From the NCBI GenBank assembly GCA_034509735.1, contig JACGWO010000005.1:12947264-13011263 (forward strand): DNA of 64,000 nt, given 5' to 3'. Of the stretch, positions 32,285 to 43,889 are shown piece after piece. The DNA comes from Sesamum alatum. Taxonomy: Eukaryota > Streptophyta > Magnoliopsida > Lamiales > Pedaliaceae. The notes beneath the pieces are model-generated. The model was not told where the DNA came from and searched no databases. It saw only the letters and a program-made list of their open reading frames with translations. The position numbers and the translations under genes are program-made. Numbering within the stretch: the stretch's first letter is position 1; each line of letters starts with the position of its first letter.

Positions 32285-34475
32285 TGAAGGAAATGGATCC
32301 GTCCGGGAGCGCGGCGGAAGCGTGAAAAACTAATATGTTATATAACATTAAACTCGGTCCAAGGGGTGTTCCCTCGGACTCTCCAGGGCATTCGATGTAA
32401 AATATGCAGACTTTAAAACATATCTAAAATCACAATCATTCATATAAGGGGCTCATGGATGTATGAAAGGAACAAAGGTGAAAATGTAAATGAAACCGTT
32501 ACCTTTGTTGTTTTCTTGATTGGCTACATGGTGCTTTGTTTCCTCTCCAGTTTTATTCACGTTCTAGATCTCAATGTAGAGATCCTCTAAGGATATTCAC
32601 ACCATATAGGGAGTATGTATAATCCTCTTGCTAGAAATGATTAAACAAAGGAAGAAAAAATGATCCAAGGAATCACACTATGGAGTAATGCTTGATCTTC
32701 TCTTGTTCTTCACATGGTCCTAGATCAAAGAAGAACTAGAGAGTGGGAGAGAGAGAGTGTAGAGAGATAGCAAGTATTTTCTTTTTTTTTTTTTTTTTCT
32801 AGAGAATGAATAATGAGAAACTTAGCTTGGATAAATTATGTATATAAATATATATATATATATATACATAACTAATGGAACTAATAGAATGCGTCTAGAT
32901 ACATCCTAGACATGTGTAGATGCATTCCCAATCAACCATAAATCAAGCACTTACTCACAAGGTATGATCAAATCATACCAAGTGAAGAAACCTTGATTGA
33001 GGTTGATTTGTTCCTTTCCAAAAGGAACAAGTCCTCTTCCAAAAGAAGCCTTGGTCCCATTATGGGAAGAGTCCAACTCTTCTCCTTCCAAAAGGAAAAG
33101 TCAACTTGCCTATTTGGATCATAATTTAATGGACCGGGCCTCATTTTAATCCAATTAGGACAAGCCCATGAATCCAATTTAATTTAAAGCCCAAACAAAT
33201 CATGCCAAAAGCCTTTTAATCCAATTAAAGACTGAAGCCCAAATACTCTCAATAAATAATATGATTTATTTAATTAGAGCAAGCCCAATACAATATTGGG
33301 TCATCCATACAATGGATTATCCCATGTATAAATAATTTATTTATTTATACTTTTTGAAATTAATTTAGTTTAATTATATTAATTCTCATCTTCCAAAATT
33401 AATTCCTCCAACTTCTCGGAGATTTGTGTGTGACTCTTTAGGTTCACTCTCAGCTAGACTTGGGCTTGTGTCCAACAAAAGCCCGTCATCATGGGTGGCC
33501 ATCTAGCAACAGTTCATGGCACTAGAGACTAGGTGAATGTTGGCGTGAACATTTAGGCTTCATTTTTGTACGGGTACGGTCCTTCCGTCTATCGTCTACT
33601 GTCTACCATCTCCCAGCCTTAGTCTAGGGTATAAAATTGGCCGTCGGTTCGCATCCTTGACTAGGCAGCTATGCTTAGTACTCGAGACTGTGCATACCTT
33701 ATTGCATCGATGCAGGGAACCATTCCTTGCTCGATCAACCACTTTGGCCACAACTTTAAGCAGCATGAATGTGTCTCCGAGTGTATAGGAGATACCTCTG
33801 TCACATACTGACAGGGGATGGATCCTCTTCTTGAAACCCATCGTCCTCTATACACATTCTGATTGCACTGGACAAGGCTTCTAATGAACATGTCCGCGAT
33901 ATGAACACTTATCAACAGATCCAAGATACAACTATCGTGTGCATGTGACTGTCGTGGTTCCTCAAGTCCGAGAACTATTCCCGTACTATTGTAACTGGAG
34001 AACTCCAGTTATACCGACTAAGCCTCCAAGGCTTCCATATGACGATCCCCGCGAGTCAGGTCAGTCGGCTCGACCCCAGTCGACCAACCCATTAAGATCG
34101 TATAGACGTCCCACGTCTGTCGTCGATGAAACACGATACTCATCCAATGAATATGACTCTTAGTGTAAGTCTTTATAGGACTCTTGAAGCCCAGTCTCGA
34201 GGTCCTCGACTTGGAATATTTCAGACCCAACCCTCATCACTTGGTTTCATAGCTGCCATCTAATGCGCGACCAACTACATGGGTTGTCCAATTGGTCTGT
34301 GGGCATCTGTTGTGACGTTAAAGCATTATTTAACATAATCAGTAAGCACAATAGACAAATGTGCCAATGATGAACACTTACCATGTTCATCAATACAAAG
34401 TTACTTTTAATAAATATTGCTGAATAGCTCCCAAAATCGGGAATCCAATTATCTTTCTAGTCATCTATTCCAACA
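32285..34475 (-). repeat. 3' LTR of element E (type A, complete)
   Basis: It is 2191 bases, from TGAAGGAAATGGATCCGTCC to ATCTATTCCAACA on the plus strand, the reverse of TGTTGGAATAG...CCTTCA. Its length matches the complete LTR at 58127-60337. A T-run and a (TA)n tract lie near 32780 and 32850. Confidence 0.85.
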
Positions 34476-35300
34476 ATCTCCCACTTGACCTAAAGCCAAT
34501 CACCCATGTCTTTCAGATTAATCTGATCGTGAGCAATCTACGATATCGGCTTGGTCTCACGGGTCTACCACTATGTTTGCCAATGTGATGCGGTACAATC
34601 GCACGTCACATCTACCTAAGTAGATGGTGGTGTCTAAGAATTTTCCATGGATCTTGTGATGAGATCTCGGGCCCTTTTAGCTTATGCCATAGCCCAGTTG
34701 TCATCCTCCAAGGTGACTACTGACTTGGCTATGCTAGGCATCGCACCCAACCATTGGGTGTAAATTTTTCCATCCAAACCACTTTACAGAAAAGACTTCC
34801 AAAGTCTCTGTACAGTCGACTTTCATGATGAAATGTGGTATCCCGCTTGGAACCTTTCCAAGCTACCACTTTTATCATTGGGTCCGAACGTACACAGGTA
34901 TTGAGATTAAAATATTATTCACTTGATTTTGGAAACTATTATCGCTATAGCCTTCCAGAATCAATTCTCTATTCATGTGCGTCAAGAACACTTCTTTAAC
35001 CCTTATTCAGGTGTTAAAGATAGTTCCGAACAGATATCTGTTGCCTCTTTGGTGCACCCCCAATCTCTGTTGTTATGCTTAAAGCATAAACAACATCAGG
35101 TCTGATGCATCGAACAACATTCCTATGTTGTCTACGACAAAGACGTAGGGGATGTCGAACATCTAAGTTTCCTCATCAGTCTATGGTGACTGAGTCTTGG
35201 ACAGCTTGCCCCTATGGATAGGAATCCAATTCCTTTCATGGATAATTGCGTGAACAATACTCGTGCTTTAGTGTTTCTTAACATCTTAACTTCATTCTAA
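34476..35300 (-). pseudogene. RNase H and RT C-terminal remnant of element E
   Basis: Minus-strand scraps corresponding to the copia terminus (the MGDWL region), DNNGAIA-like, TTEAEYIA-like and TRPDIAYAL-like positions can be traced by colinearity with element D. Small deletions and stops are frequent and no open frame exceeds about 60 codons. It cannot encode an enzyme. Confidence 0.6.
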
Positions 35301-35439
35301 ACAAAATAAGACGTTACACACTAGATACTTAGAACACAATTATCCTCCCACTAACACCAATGCTCGTTACCGACTGTCTCATACACAGTATTAGTTCGTC
35401 AAAACGAACATTCCAGTAGCATGAAATCTCAAATTCAAT

Positions 35440-36595
35440 TTGAATTTCATGATGGACCCACGACTCCAAGCCATTGATCCTATTATGATGTCCAACATTG
35501 CTTCTTCATATGTCTTTTGGATAGTAGTCCAATTGACCGGTCAAATTTGAGAACCCATACCTTACAGGTAACTAGAGTTTTTTTACTGTCCCTAGGAGGG
35601 CTAAAATTTAGTCAGTAGGTGAATTGATTACAAATGACGTTTGCTTTATTCTACTGAAGTGTCTCTCTACTTGATTTTTCAAGGATCTACTCCTCACGTT
35701 GGTTATCCTCTGAAATCCAATTTCTTTTGGGATAACCGATGAACCTGCACAAACCTAGTTTGCCTCCCACTAGTCCCTTGACATAAATAGGACCATCCCA
35801 TGAACTCAAGTACTTTGTGGAATATAGGCTTGCCAAACCATATCTAATATGGTGCCTGGATTATGGCTCTAAGAAAGTGCCATGTTTTTCAACTCGGTGA
35901 CTTTCCAAAAGTCCATGTCCAGATGGATCAAAGTAATTTGGTGAAACACCGGCCGATCCATGTCCAATAAGGTTCGATTTCTCTCGTATTAGAGACCGTT
36001 TAACAATGGTCCTTACAGGAAGAATTCCACTGAGTGAGAATTCCATTCTCATTTGGATATTCAAGAACTCCCACTAAATACACGCTACCTTGATCCAATC
36101 GAAGGGTTTATTTTTGCAATCAGTTTTGGTTCTCCACTTCAAGTCTAATTCCCCGAACCTTCTAAAGGTCCTTAAACTTGTGAAACCCCTACTGATTTTG
36201 TGTATTTAACGACCTACAGATGTCGGATTGGATCCAATCCAACATACCACTTGGCAAGCGTACTTTGTCCCACAAAGAGCTTTACCGCCATCTTTCTTCT
36301 TAGAAAGGATTTGTAAGTTTAGTAAAGTCAATTTGTCTATTTCTAGACTCCTTGAATTTACTAGCCTTCTTATCCTGACCAGAAGAATATGGTCTAGCTT
36401 TCATATGCCATAAACTGTAAGTTTTATCTTGATTATCCATCACACAGTTCATTTTTGAGTAAACATAATCTAATTATGGGATAGAGTAAAACAATTGTGT
36501 AGATAGCCCAACAGACTCATCGTCAAATAAAAGGAACTTTTATTGATCAACTTATTTTTCAAATTGTCCAACAATAAGAAAGACATAGCTTTGAT
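35440..36595 (-). pseudogene. Pre-RT linker, integrase and pre-integrase remnant of element E
   Basis: Minus-strand colinearity with element J is visible: the YGF..LTGQLD region near 35550, the LCRFVGYPK and VWGSPVY regions near 35700-35800, PYEIW-like near 35840, SERxNRTLLDM-like near 35980, and the RYKSEA-to-LRSDRG interval to about 36200. Frame changes are many. The catalytic residues cannot be scored reliably. Confidence 0.6.
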
Positions 36596-36685
36596 CATGC
36601 TAGGCGATGACAAGGTTATTGCTGCAGAAGCTATAGGACCAATTAGGCGTAGCCGTTAGTAATCATGTTAGGAGAAGATATAATA
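36596..36685 (+). repeat. Inverted copia protease fragment
   Basis: CTAGGCGATGACAAGGTTAT followed by GCTGCAGAAGCTATAGGACC and AGTAATCATGTTAGG matches plus-strand element J at about 61606-61680 (LGDGKAVAAEALGS). It runs opposite to element E, to which it is joined. Confidence 0.7.
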
Positions 36686-37224
36686 TTAGGATTATGTTTT
36701 ATCCATTCAAAAAAGAAATTTATCTTATCACGAAAAAATTTATGTGTCATTTTGATCATAACCTTTTCAATTTCAAATTTATATGCATCAATCTCTTGGT
36801 ATATCCCCCGAAATAAGTTTTATCCTTTTTATTCTAGTACAATAATTTTTTGTACTATTTAAATATTTCATAAACATACTTCGTTGCCATTTCTTTCATT
36901 TATTCAGAGGAATGAATTTGATGGGAATGGAATAAACTTATAAGTGGAATAACAGGGAAAAATAACAAATTTTGGTATATCATTCATATGTTTGGTATGC
37001 CAAAGAATTAAGGAACGGAATTGAATAAGAACATTTCAAATCAATCATTTATTCGTTTGGTCAATGGAACTGAAATTTAAAACTTAAAACAAAAAACAAC
37101 TGTAGCGTCTGATTACATAAGCAATATTATTTTGGAATGTTAAATTCATTATAAAATTACATGCATATTTCTTGGATGTTGTCATATATTTAAATTTCTA
37201 AGAAATTCTTATTATTTATAAATT
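36686..37224. other. AT-rich interval, no gene seen
   Basis: It contains no recognisable coding sequence. The 65-codon plus-strand frame at 36665-36862 is hydrophobic by composition only. ATTCGTTTGGTCAATGGAAC and related phrases could belong to a decayed MITE, but no paired end is clear. Confidence 0.4.
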
Positions 37225-37675
37225 GGTTAAATGCATTTTTGGTCCCGTAACTTAGGCCATTTTGGCATTTTTGTCCTTTAATTTTCTACGATAACATTTT
37301 AATCCTGCATTTTATTTTAATTCTTGAGATTTTAGTCCTTTTTTGACCGGAGTTCACCCTTCTTGCAGGAAAAATGCATGTGCCGCTCATGTGAGATTTT
37401 AAAATTGGGGCTTTGTTCCTATTGAGCCATTTCTACTAGCATTTTTGTCCTTTAATTATTTAAGGTAGCATTTTGGTCCTGCATCTCTTTAATTTTAGCA
37501 ATTGTAGTCCTCTTTTCGTCGGAACTCTGCCTTCTCGCCGGTGGAGGTGAACTCCGGAGAACAAAAGGACTGAAATCATAAAAATTAAAAAAATACAGGA
37601 CCAAAATGCAAACCCGAAAAGTTAAAGACGAAAATACCAAATAACTTAAGTATGGGATAAAAATGCATTTAATCC
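37225..37675. mobile_element. MITE-like unit with TTTTTGGTCC-type ends
   Basis: The left end GGTTAAATGCATTTTTGGTC pairs with a right end that reads GGATTAAATGCATTTTTATC on the other strand. CATTTTGGTCC and GGACCAAAATGC phrases recur inside in opposite orientations. No convincing 9-bp duplication was found, so the borders are tentative. It resembles the unit at 45396-45882. Confidence 0.55.
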
Positions 37676-37940
37676 TTTTTAAAATTTAGCATACATATTG
37701 AATATTGACAAGTTGTTATTATTATTTTTTTCTCACTTGCAGTCTTTTTCAATTGGAATTTCTTCTTAATTAGAATAGAAGTTTTGTTTAAAAATTGACA
37801 GGTCCATCTTCCGAAATTTTTTAATTCGACTCCTTTTACTATTTTTAAAATCCAAAATACATTTTTCTTTGATGAGATTCTTTTCCTTAGTGAATTATTT
37901 TCATGAATGTTGTTCTATCAAAATTTTAGGATAAAATATA

Positions 37941-38367
37941 GGGTAAATTACAACCACCTCCCCTGAGGTTTGACTTAATTATAAATACCTCCTCTTTGTT
38001 TGAAAAATTATAAATACCCCCCTGAGGTTTTTAATTTTTAACCAAAGGTCTAAAATTGACCATTTTGCCCTTGATTTTTTTATTGAAATGATAGAAAAAT
38101 CAACCAAGGCAAATTGCATTATTGCTCCTTTGTGTAAAAAACTTAAGAAACCTCTCTCTGCACATTTTAGTCCAAAAACGTTTTAAGAATTAACTAAAAA
38201 ATAATTCAGTGTATAAGGGCATTTTGGCCAGGTCACCCATAAAAATGGATGGAAATGGGTTATTTGTTAGACGGTTATAAATTTAAGGGGGTATTTATAA
38301 TTTTTGAAACAACAAGGGGATATTTGTAATTATACAAAACCTCAGGGGAGGTAGCTGTAATTTACCC
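37941..38367. mobile_element. MITE with GGGTAAATTACA ends, copy 2
   Basis: The ends GGGTAAATTACAACCACCTC and TAGCTGTAATTTACCC are inverted repeats. A perfect 9-bp duplication TAAAATATA flanks it (37932-37940 and 38368-38376). It is the same family as 1901-2319. It is 427 bases long and non-coding. Confidence 0.88.
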
Positions 38368-38761
38368 TAAAATATATTATGAGAAAGTTTTTATTCTTTA
38401 ATGGCCAATGATATTGTTGCTATGTTTTTATTTTGAATGAACTTAGTCATTTTATTTATATTTATTTTATTTTCTCATTCATTATAATGCAGTCATATTT
38501 TTTGAGTTCAAATTGATTAAAATATATTGAGAATTTGAAATTATTCTAACACAAAGTTTCTTTGGTAAAATTATTTATTAAATGCAAAAAAAAAAATTGA
38601 TATTGCTGCGATTTGGAGAAGTTTTTTGAATTGAGTGAAATTCCTTCTCCAACTGAATTCTAAAAAATAAAGATTTATAGAAGACTTTAAAATTTTTTTT
38701 ATAGAAGACGGGATCAACGATCTCGTCTCCACGACAGCAGCTGCTATCGTCTCCAGAAATT

Positions 38762-38896
38762 CACGGGGTCCTCTTGGACCCCGTGACTGATGTGATTTTT
38801 GCATGCTTCATCATGTGATGAAGCATGCAAGAGCAAGCCGGGGGATGGCCATAAGGCTCCTCCTTACTTGCTTCTCCACTATAAAAAGAGTGGAGT
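38762..38896. repeat. Left hairpins and TATA box of the MULE
   Basis: Perfect hairpins lie at 38762-38785 (CACGGGGTCC, 4-base loop) and 38799-38830 (TTGCATGCTTCATCA arms of 15 bases, 2-base loop). A third (CTCCACT/AGTGGAG) spans a TATAAAAA box at 38880-38887, about 100 bases before the PMD start codon. Confidence 0.75.
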
Positions 38897-38985
38897 GAAG
38901 GACGAATTCTTCACTTCACGTACAACAATAAATCGTGTTGATTAATTTAGATTGTATTTTTTGTGTTTTTGTTTATAGTTATATT

Positions 38986-41900
38986 ATGACAAATTTTGGT
39001 CCACGTGATAGAAGTGTTTTGTACGATCAAAGATATCATCATTTTGATGATGTGTCCTGAAATGAGGACACACATTTAATAGTACGGCGTAGCGATATTA
39101 CTTTTATTCAAAATCTTCAACTAATCCCACGCCATCCTCGAGTTCTACAAGCACTGTATAACATTGGGTTTTTGGGAGTTTTTCGGTGTGGTCATATTGA
39201 AATTGACCAACACTAAATTACCATGTTAGTGGAGAGATGGCGCCCCCAAACGCATACTTTCTATTTTCCGATAGGAGAAGCGACTGTTATGCTGCAGGAC
39301 AACGCCGTTATCTGGCACCTTCTGGTGGGCGGTAATCCTATAACGGGAGTAGATATGCAGCGCTTCATCCCACAGTTACATGAATATTGCTTCTATATGT
39401 TGGGGTTGTTCCGGCTGAGAATGCATTTAAGGGCTCCCGGATAAGACTACCTGTCTTACATGATTGACTGGTGGTCAACACGTGTGATGATGACAGCCCC
39501 TGGGAGGATGTATTTGAAGGAAAGCGGATCGGGCCGGGAACGCAGTGGAAGCGCGGTGGAGATAAAAGCGTGCGGAATAAAAGAATTTAAATCGTGTTCA
39601 AAGGCTGTACCCTTGAATGTTCCCGGGCTATCGGTGTATAAACGCAGATTATAAACATATAAAATAAATAAGCGTTCGTGGCTATAGAATAAATAAGAAA
39701 CCGAGAGCATAAATGTAAATAGGAATACCTTTCTCGATTTTGTATTTCGATCGGCTACATGCGTTGAATCCTCCCGACGTTCATCCATGCGAGGTCCCAA
39801 CGTAGAGACCCTCTAAAGTTATCCACACCACACCGGGAGAGATCTCGTTTTTCTTGCTAGAGAAAAACGGATCTAGAGGATGAAATCGAAGAAGGGATTA
39901 CACTATCAAATTAGTGTTCCTTCTTGATCTTACTTTATTCTTCAATTGATCCTAGATCAATGAAGCAACAAAGAGGATTTAAAGAGTAGAGAGAGAGAGA
40001 GAGAGAGAGAGGGTAGAGAGTGTTCATCTTTTTCTTAGAAAAAGATGAATAATGAGATTCATCATTCATAGGTGTTAGTATATACTCATATATATACATA
40101 ATTAATGTGATTATTAGAATGTGTCTAGGTTCATCCAAGGATGTCTAGATACATTCCAATCAATCACCATCAATTCTTCAATCAAGCCTACCATCTTTTA
40201 AGGTATGATCAAATCATACCAAAAGGGAAGGGCTTGATTGGAGTTGATTTGTCTCTTACCAAAAGAGACAAGTCAACTAACACCTAGCATTCAACATGGC
40301 CGATTTTTGCTCCCTCCAAGGTGGCAATTTTTGGCCATGCTTATTTAGGAAAGAAGTCCAACTTCTTCCTATTCCATAATGGAATTAACACACCTCTCGG
40401 GTCAAAATTTAATGGACCGGGTTCTACTGTAATCCAATTAAGACGAACCTAAAATTAAATCCAATTTAATTTAATGTCCACTTAAATAATTCCCGTTGAT
40501 CTTTTAATCCAATTAAAAGATCCAACATCTCAAGCCCGATACAATGTCGGCCCGTCCATCCAATGGACAATCCCTTAAGTAATTCAATTACTTATCATCC
40601 TCTGAAATTGACTCCAAGTCAATTCCTTCACCTCCTTGGTGATTTGTGTCTGACCATTTAGCTTCACCCTCAACTAGACTTGGGCTCGTGTCCAACAGGA
40701 GCCCGTCACCATGGGTGGCCGTCTAGCAACGGTCCATGACACTAGAAACTAGGTGAATGTTGGCGTGAACATTTAGGCGCCGGTTTCATACGGGTACGGT
40801 TCTACTGTTGACCGTCTCCCGGCCTTAGTCTAGGGTATGGAATTGGGCGTAGGTTCCCATCCTTGACTAGGAAACTATGCTTCATACCCGAGATGCGTTT
40901 ACTCTATCGATCGACGTAGGAAACCGTTTCCTACTCAATCAATTGCTATGACCATAGACTTTCAGAGTCTAAACCATCTCAGAGCGCATAGGAGACATCA
41001 CCGTCATATACTAATAGGGGACAGATCCTATCTTGGAATCCACCATCCTCGCTACGTACTCCAACTGCACTGGACAAAGCTTATAATGACCATCTTACAG
41101 AATGATCACCTCTCGCCAGATCCAAGATACAGTCTTCATATGCACGTGACTTCCATGATTCCTCAAGTCCGAGGACTAATCCGTACTATCGGAATCGGAA
41201 ATTCCAGTCTACCGACCAAGCCTCCAAGGCTTCCATATGATGATTCCCGCGAGTCACTTCAGTCAGTCGACCACCCTGTCAAGAAACACAGTGTCAGTGA
41301 TGAATACTTACTCTATTCATCAGGATAATATTGTATTAATAAAAATTGACGAATAGTCCCCAAAACCACCAATTCAATTGGCTTTCTGGTCACCTATTCT
41401 AACAGTATTACAAGAGGCACGTGTATGTGCTTTGTGCATTCTTGGTGGGTTGTTGTGTCCTGATGCCACCGGAAACTGTGTGTCCCTATTGTATTTACAA
41501 CATATGTAGGACATTGAAGGTGGTCTCGTCATATATCCCGGACGCATATCACACATAATGCTCTGCATGTTATCAGGGCTACATTTGACTGGATGCAAGA
41601 AAATGAGGTAAGTGGATCATTACATATAGTGCCATTCTTTAATATATATTACCGTATTATATCAAATGATTTAATGATGCAGTTTTTTTGCAACCCGTAT
41701 GATGGGAATGAGCCGAATGTCAATTCATTGCCCCTATATGCCAGCTGCGTACCATGGGGCATAAGATGCCCGTTGATTCATTATGCAATTGTCGAGGTGC
41801 ATCACGTAGAACGGGTTCTCCGCCAATATGAAATGGTTCAAGACATTCCCCCCCAATCCATTAGAAAGTGAAAGAAGACGATTACATTCCTTCAATAGAA

Positions 41901-42470
41901 GGGGACGACAAGATGCAGATTAGGCTTCGTTCCGTCGAGACTATATTGCACAGTAGAAGGACGTGCAATCAATGCTGTTGGTGAGACCCGATTTCCAGAA
42001 TGGCATGATGACAGTGCCAGATTATATGAACTGGTATCACCAAATTACCAGGGTTCAAATATCTCACATGGCAGTTCCAACCGGATATCGTCCAGCGAAC
42101 CCGAGTGACTGGAAATATGTGGTAAATCATAACTTGTCTATTTTTTTGTTATTTACTCATAACTCGATATGATTCATTTTTGTTATGTACATTGCAGGCT
42201 GACAGATTGGAACAACTGATGATCGACTACGACAATGTCGGGACTGATTACCGGTCCTTCTTGCAGTCAAGGAGTGGACATCGTGCAGGACTACGTGAAA
42301 TGGTAAATTATACACGTTCACGGTACCCTGCTGTCCGAGGAGGACCAACTAGCAGTTATGTTGCAGATGATGAGGCAGGACCATCTACCTCCTATCATCA
42401 TGCCTTTCAGTGTCTATATGCGACCACTCCACAACAGTCCCCAGGTTATATTTCTGCAATGCAGCCATAA
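38986..42470 (+). pseudogene. Plant mobile domain (PMD) protein, three exons, broken by stops and a solo LTR
   Basis: It starts MTNFGPRDRSVLYDQRYHHF at 38986. The first part reads LVERWRPQTHTFYFPIGEAT and VMLQDNAVIW...GGNPITG, the hallmark of plant mobile domains (as in MAIN/MAIL1-like and phosphatase-7 long-form-like proteins). A solo LTR (39515-41404) interrupts it. The gene resumes with CPLIHYAIVEVHHVERVLRQ and MVQDIPP, then DPADW-like and VPTGYRPANPSDWKYV. Two introns fit GT-AG: about 41608-41681 and 42122-42197; the second is phase 0. The end is QSPGYISAMQP and a stop. Stops at about 39058, 39213 and 39442 and a frame change near 41870 make it a pseudogene. PMDs occur in host genes and in transposons; here it is inside a MULE. 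Confidence 0.85.
39515..41404 (-). mobile_element. Solo LTR F (type A, shortened) in the PMD gene
   Basis: It runs from TGAAGGAAAGCGGATCGG to TCACCTATTCTAACA, the reverse of a type A LTR, 1890 bases. A perfect 5-bp duplication GTATT flanks it (39510-39514 and 41405-41409). Host sequence reads on across it. A (GA)n run lies near 39990-40010. There is no internal region. Confidence 0.9.
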
Positions 42471-42479
42471 ATCGAGACA

Positions 42480-43440
42480 ACTTCTGTACTGAGCTTTCCC
42501 ACGTTCCATATACCTCTTCTCGAGCTGCCTGCCTTTAAAGCTTGCCAAGCCTTTTGATAAGTGATTTCAAAATCAAATCGATCTTTTACCTTCTATTGGG
42601 CATATTTTATGCCATATGCTCGGTCTTGACGAACCATACCCAACCAATGTGTTTCAATCATACACTTACCTAGGTTACGATGAGTAACAGAAATCTCATT
42701 CATCAAGCATGTATGCGGTCCCACATACTTGCTAATCTTAAATAAACCCATTTTAGACTTCAATATTCCTCATAGCATCCAGCTTCACCCAGTCTTTGCT
42801 TTATATTTGCACGCAACCCTAACTGGAATGCTTACTTCATCGTCATTTTCAGGATCCTCATCAGCTTGACTACCTTGTTCAACCTCATCCAGTTTTGAGT
42901 TCAGTGCATCATCATTTAAGAAACTATCTGGTCGGGGTCATCATTCAAATCGTCACTGTCGTCCTGGTGATATGTGGATGGACCTGCATAATCTTCATTT
43001 AGCCCAACCCTGTCCATTGCTTGAGTAACTGCTGGCAAGTTGGGTGCATCTTGTGTTAACATAGACATGTATGCACCTCAATCGCCAACAAATGGGTCAT
43101 CTTCTATGATATTTTCACAAATCTTCTTTGTTTCAACAAAAATATCAACATACGAATTTTCACTCGTTGGATTGGAAAAAATTATACATCTTGATCTATC
43201 TTAATATGCAACACCATCTCCCACCATCGACCACCACAACAGCTTGTGTACTTAAAATATCAACAAGCCTACGGAGGCTAAGTTCTTAAAAAAAATCGAC
43301 TCCAATTCAACAAATGTAGGACTACGACATATTTTCATAAATCGGACAGCAGGACGATAATAACCTACATAATCATATGACTCAATTCGTTGACCTACAT
43401 AAAATATAATAATATCAATATTGTTTTGCTCTGCCATATC
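42480..43440 (-). pseudogene. MuDR-type (MURA) transposase, N-terminal part
   Basis: Minus strand. It starts with MAEQNNIDIIIFYVGQRIES at 43437 and passes an acidic low-complexity stretch. It then reads MGLFKISKYVGPHTCLMNEI, VTHRNLGKCMIETHW and FDFEITYQKAWQA, the DNA-binding/zinc region that opens MuDR-type transposases (F.I.KYVGPHTC....HR.L). Stops and frame changes occur throughout. It ends at about 42480, where the PMD gene's 3' end lies, so the DDE catalytic domain and the SWIM finger are absent. The two genes converge tail to tail. Confidence 0.8.
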
Positions 43441-43682
43441 TTCCCAAGAATATATATAAAATCGTCACTACAAAAAACGAGCAAAAAAATACTTATATAA
43501 CATAAAATTTTAAGAAAAAAACAACTTACTATAATATTAATCGGCAATTTTTTCGACTGATTTTCGTGCACTCCCGCTCCTTCTTCACTAAAACTGAAAA
43601 CTTCCCCTTCTCCACTTAATCTTGCTGTTTTTGTAGAACGAGTACCGGTGGAGAGTGGAGAGTGAAGAAGGCAGATATATAC

Positions 43683-43706
43683 AAAAAAAAAAAAAAAAAA
43701 AAAAAA
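43683..43706 (+). repeat. A24 homopolymer
   Basis: Twenty-four consecutive A bases, followed by a GAGGGAGGGGAGGG run and (GCAT)n at about 43727-43740. It lies upstream of the MURA remnant on the minus strand. Confidence 0.9.
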
Positions 43707-43750
43707 GAGGGAGGGGAGGGGGAACGCATGCATGCATGCGTCCCATCTTC

Positions 43751-43889
43751 ACATGAAAGCTGAAAAATTCCAGCTTTCATGTAATTCTTAGAAGACGGGA
43801 TTCGTAACCCCGTCTTCTAAGAATCTGTCAGGCAGGTCAGGACCCCGCTTGACGTATTTATGGAAGACGGGGTTACGAACCCCGTCTTC
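43751..43889. repeat. Right hairpin array of the MULE
   Basis: Three perfect hairpins in a row: ACATGAAAGCTG arms (43751-43762, 43771-43782); ATTCTTAGAAGACGGG arms (43784-43799, 43809-43824); GAAGACGGGGTT arms (43863-43874, 43878-43889) with a 3-base loop. GAAGACGGG and its complement are also found near the left end (38704) of the element. Confidence 0.85.

Larger units (their letters stand above)
32285..36595 (-). mobile_element. Minus-strand Ty1/copia element E, heavily deleted
   Basis: Its LTR (type A) is 32285-34475. It is followed by the reversed polypurine tract ATCTCCCACTTGACC and then, in minus-strand order, RNase H, RT scraps, a pre-RT linker, integrase and the region before integrase. 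Much of RT is missing between about 35290 and 35440. No second LTR is seen, so the element's 5' end is lost near 36595. It is more diverged than elements D and J. Confidence 0.8.

Noticed and set aside
33596..34230. Overlapping minus-strand open frames of 70-87 codons
   Set aside because: They are LTR sequence of element E; the same LTR segments in other copies do not keep the frames open.
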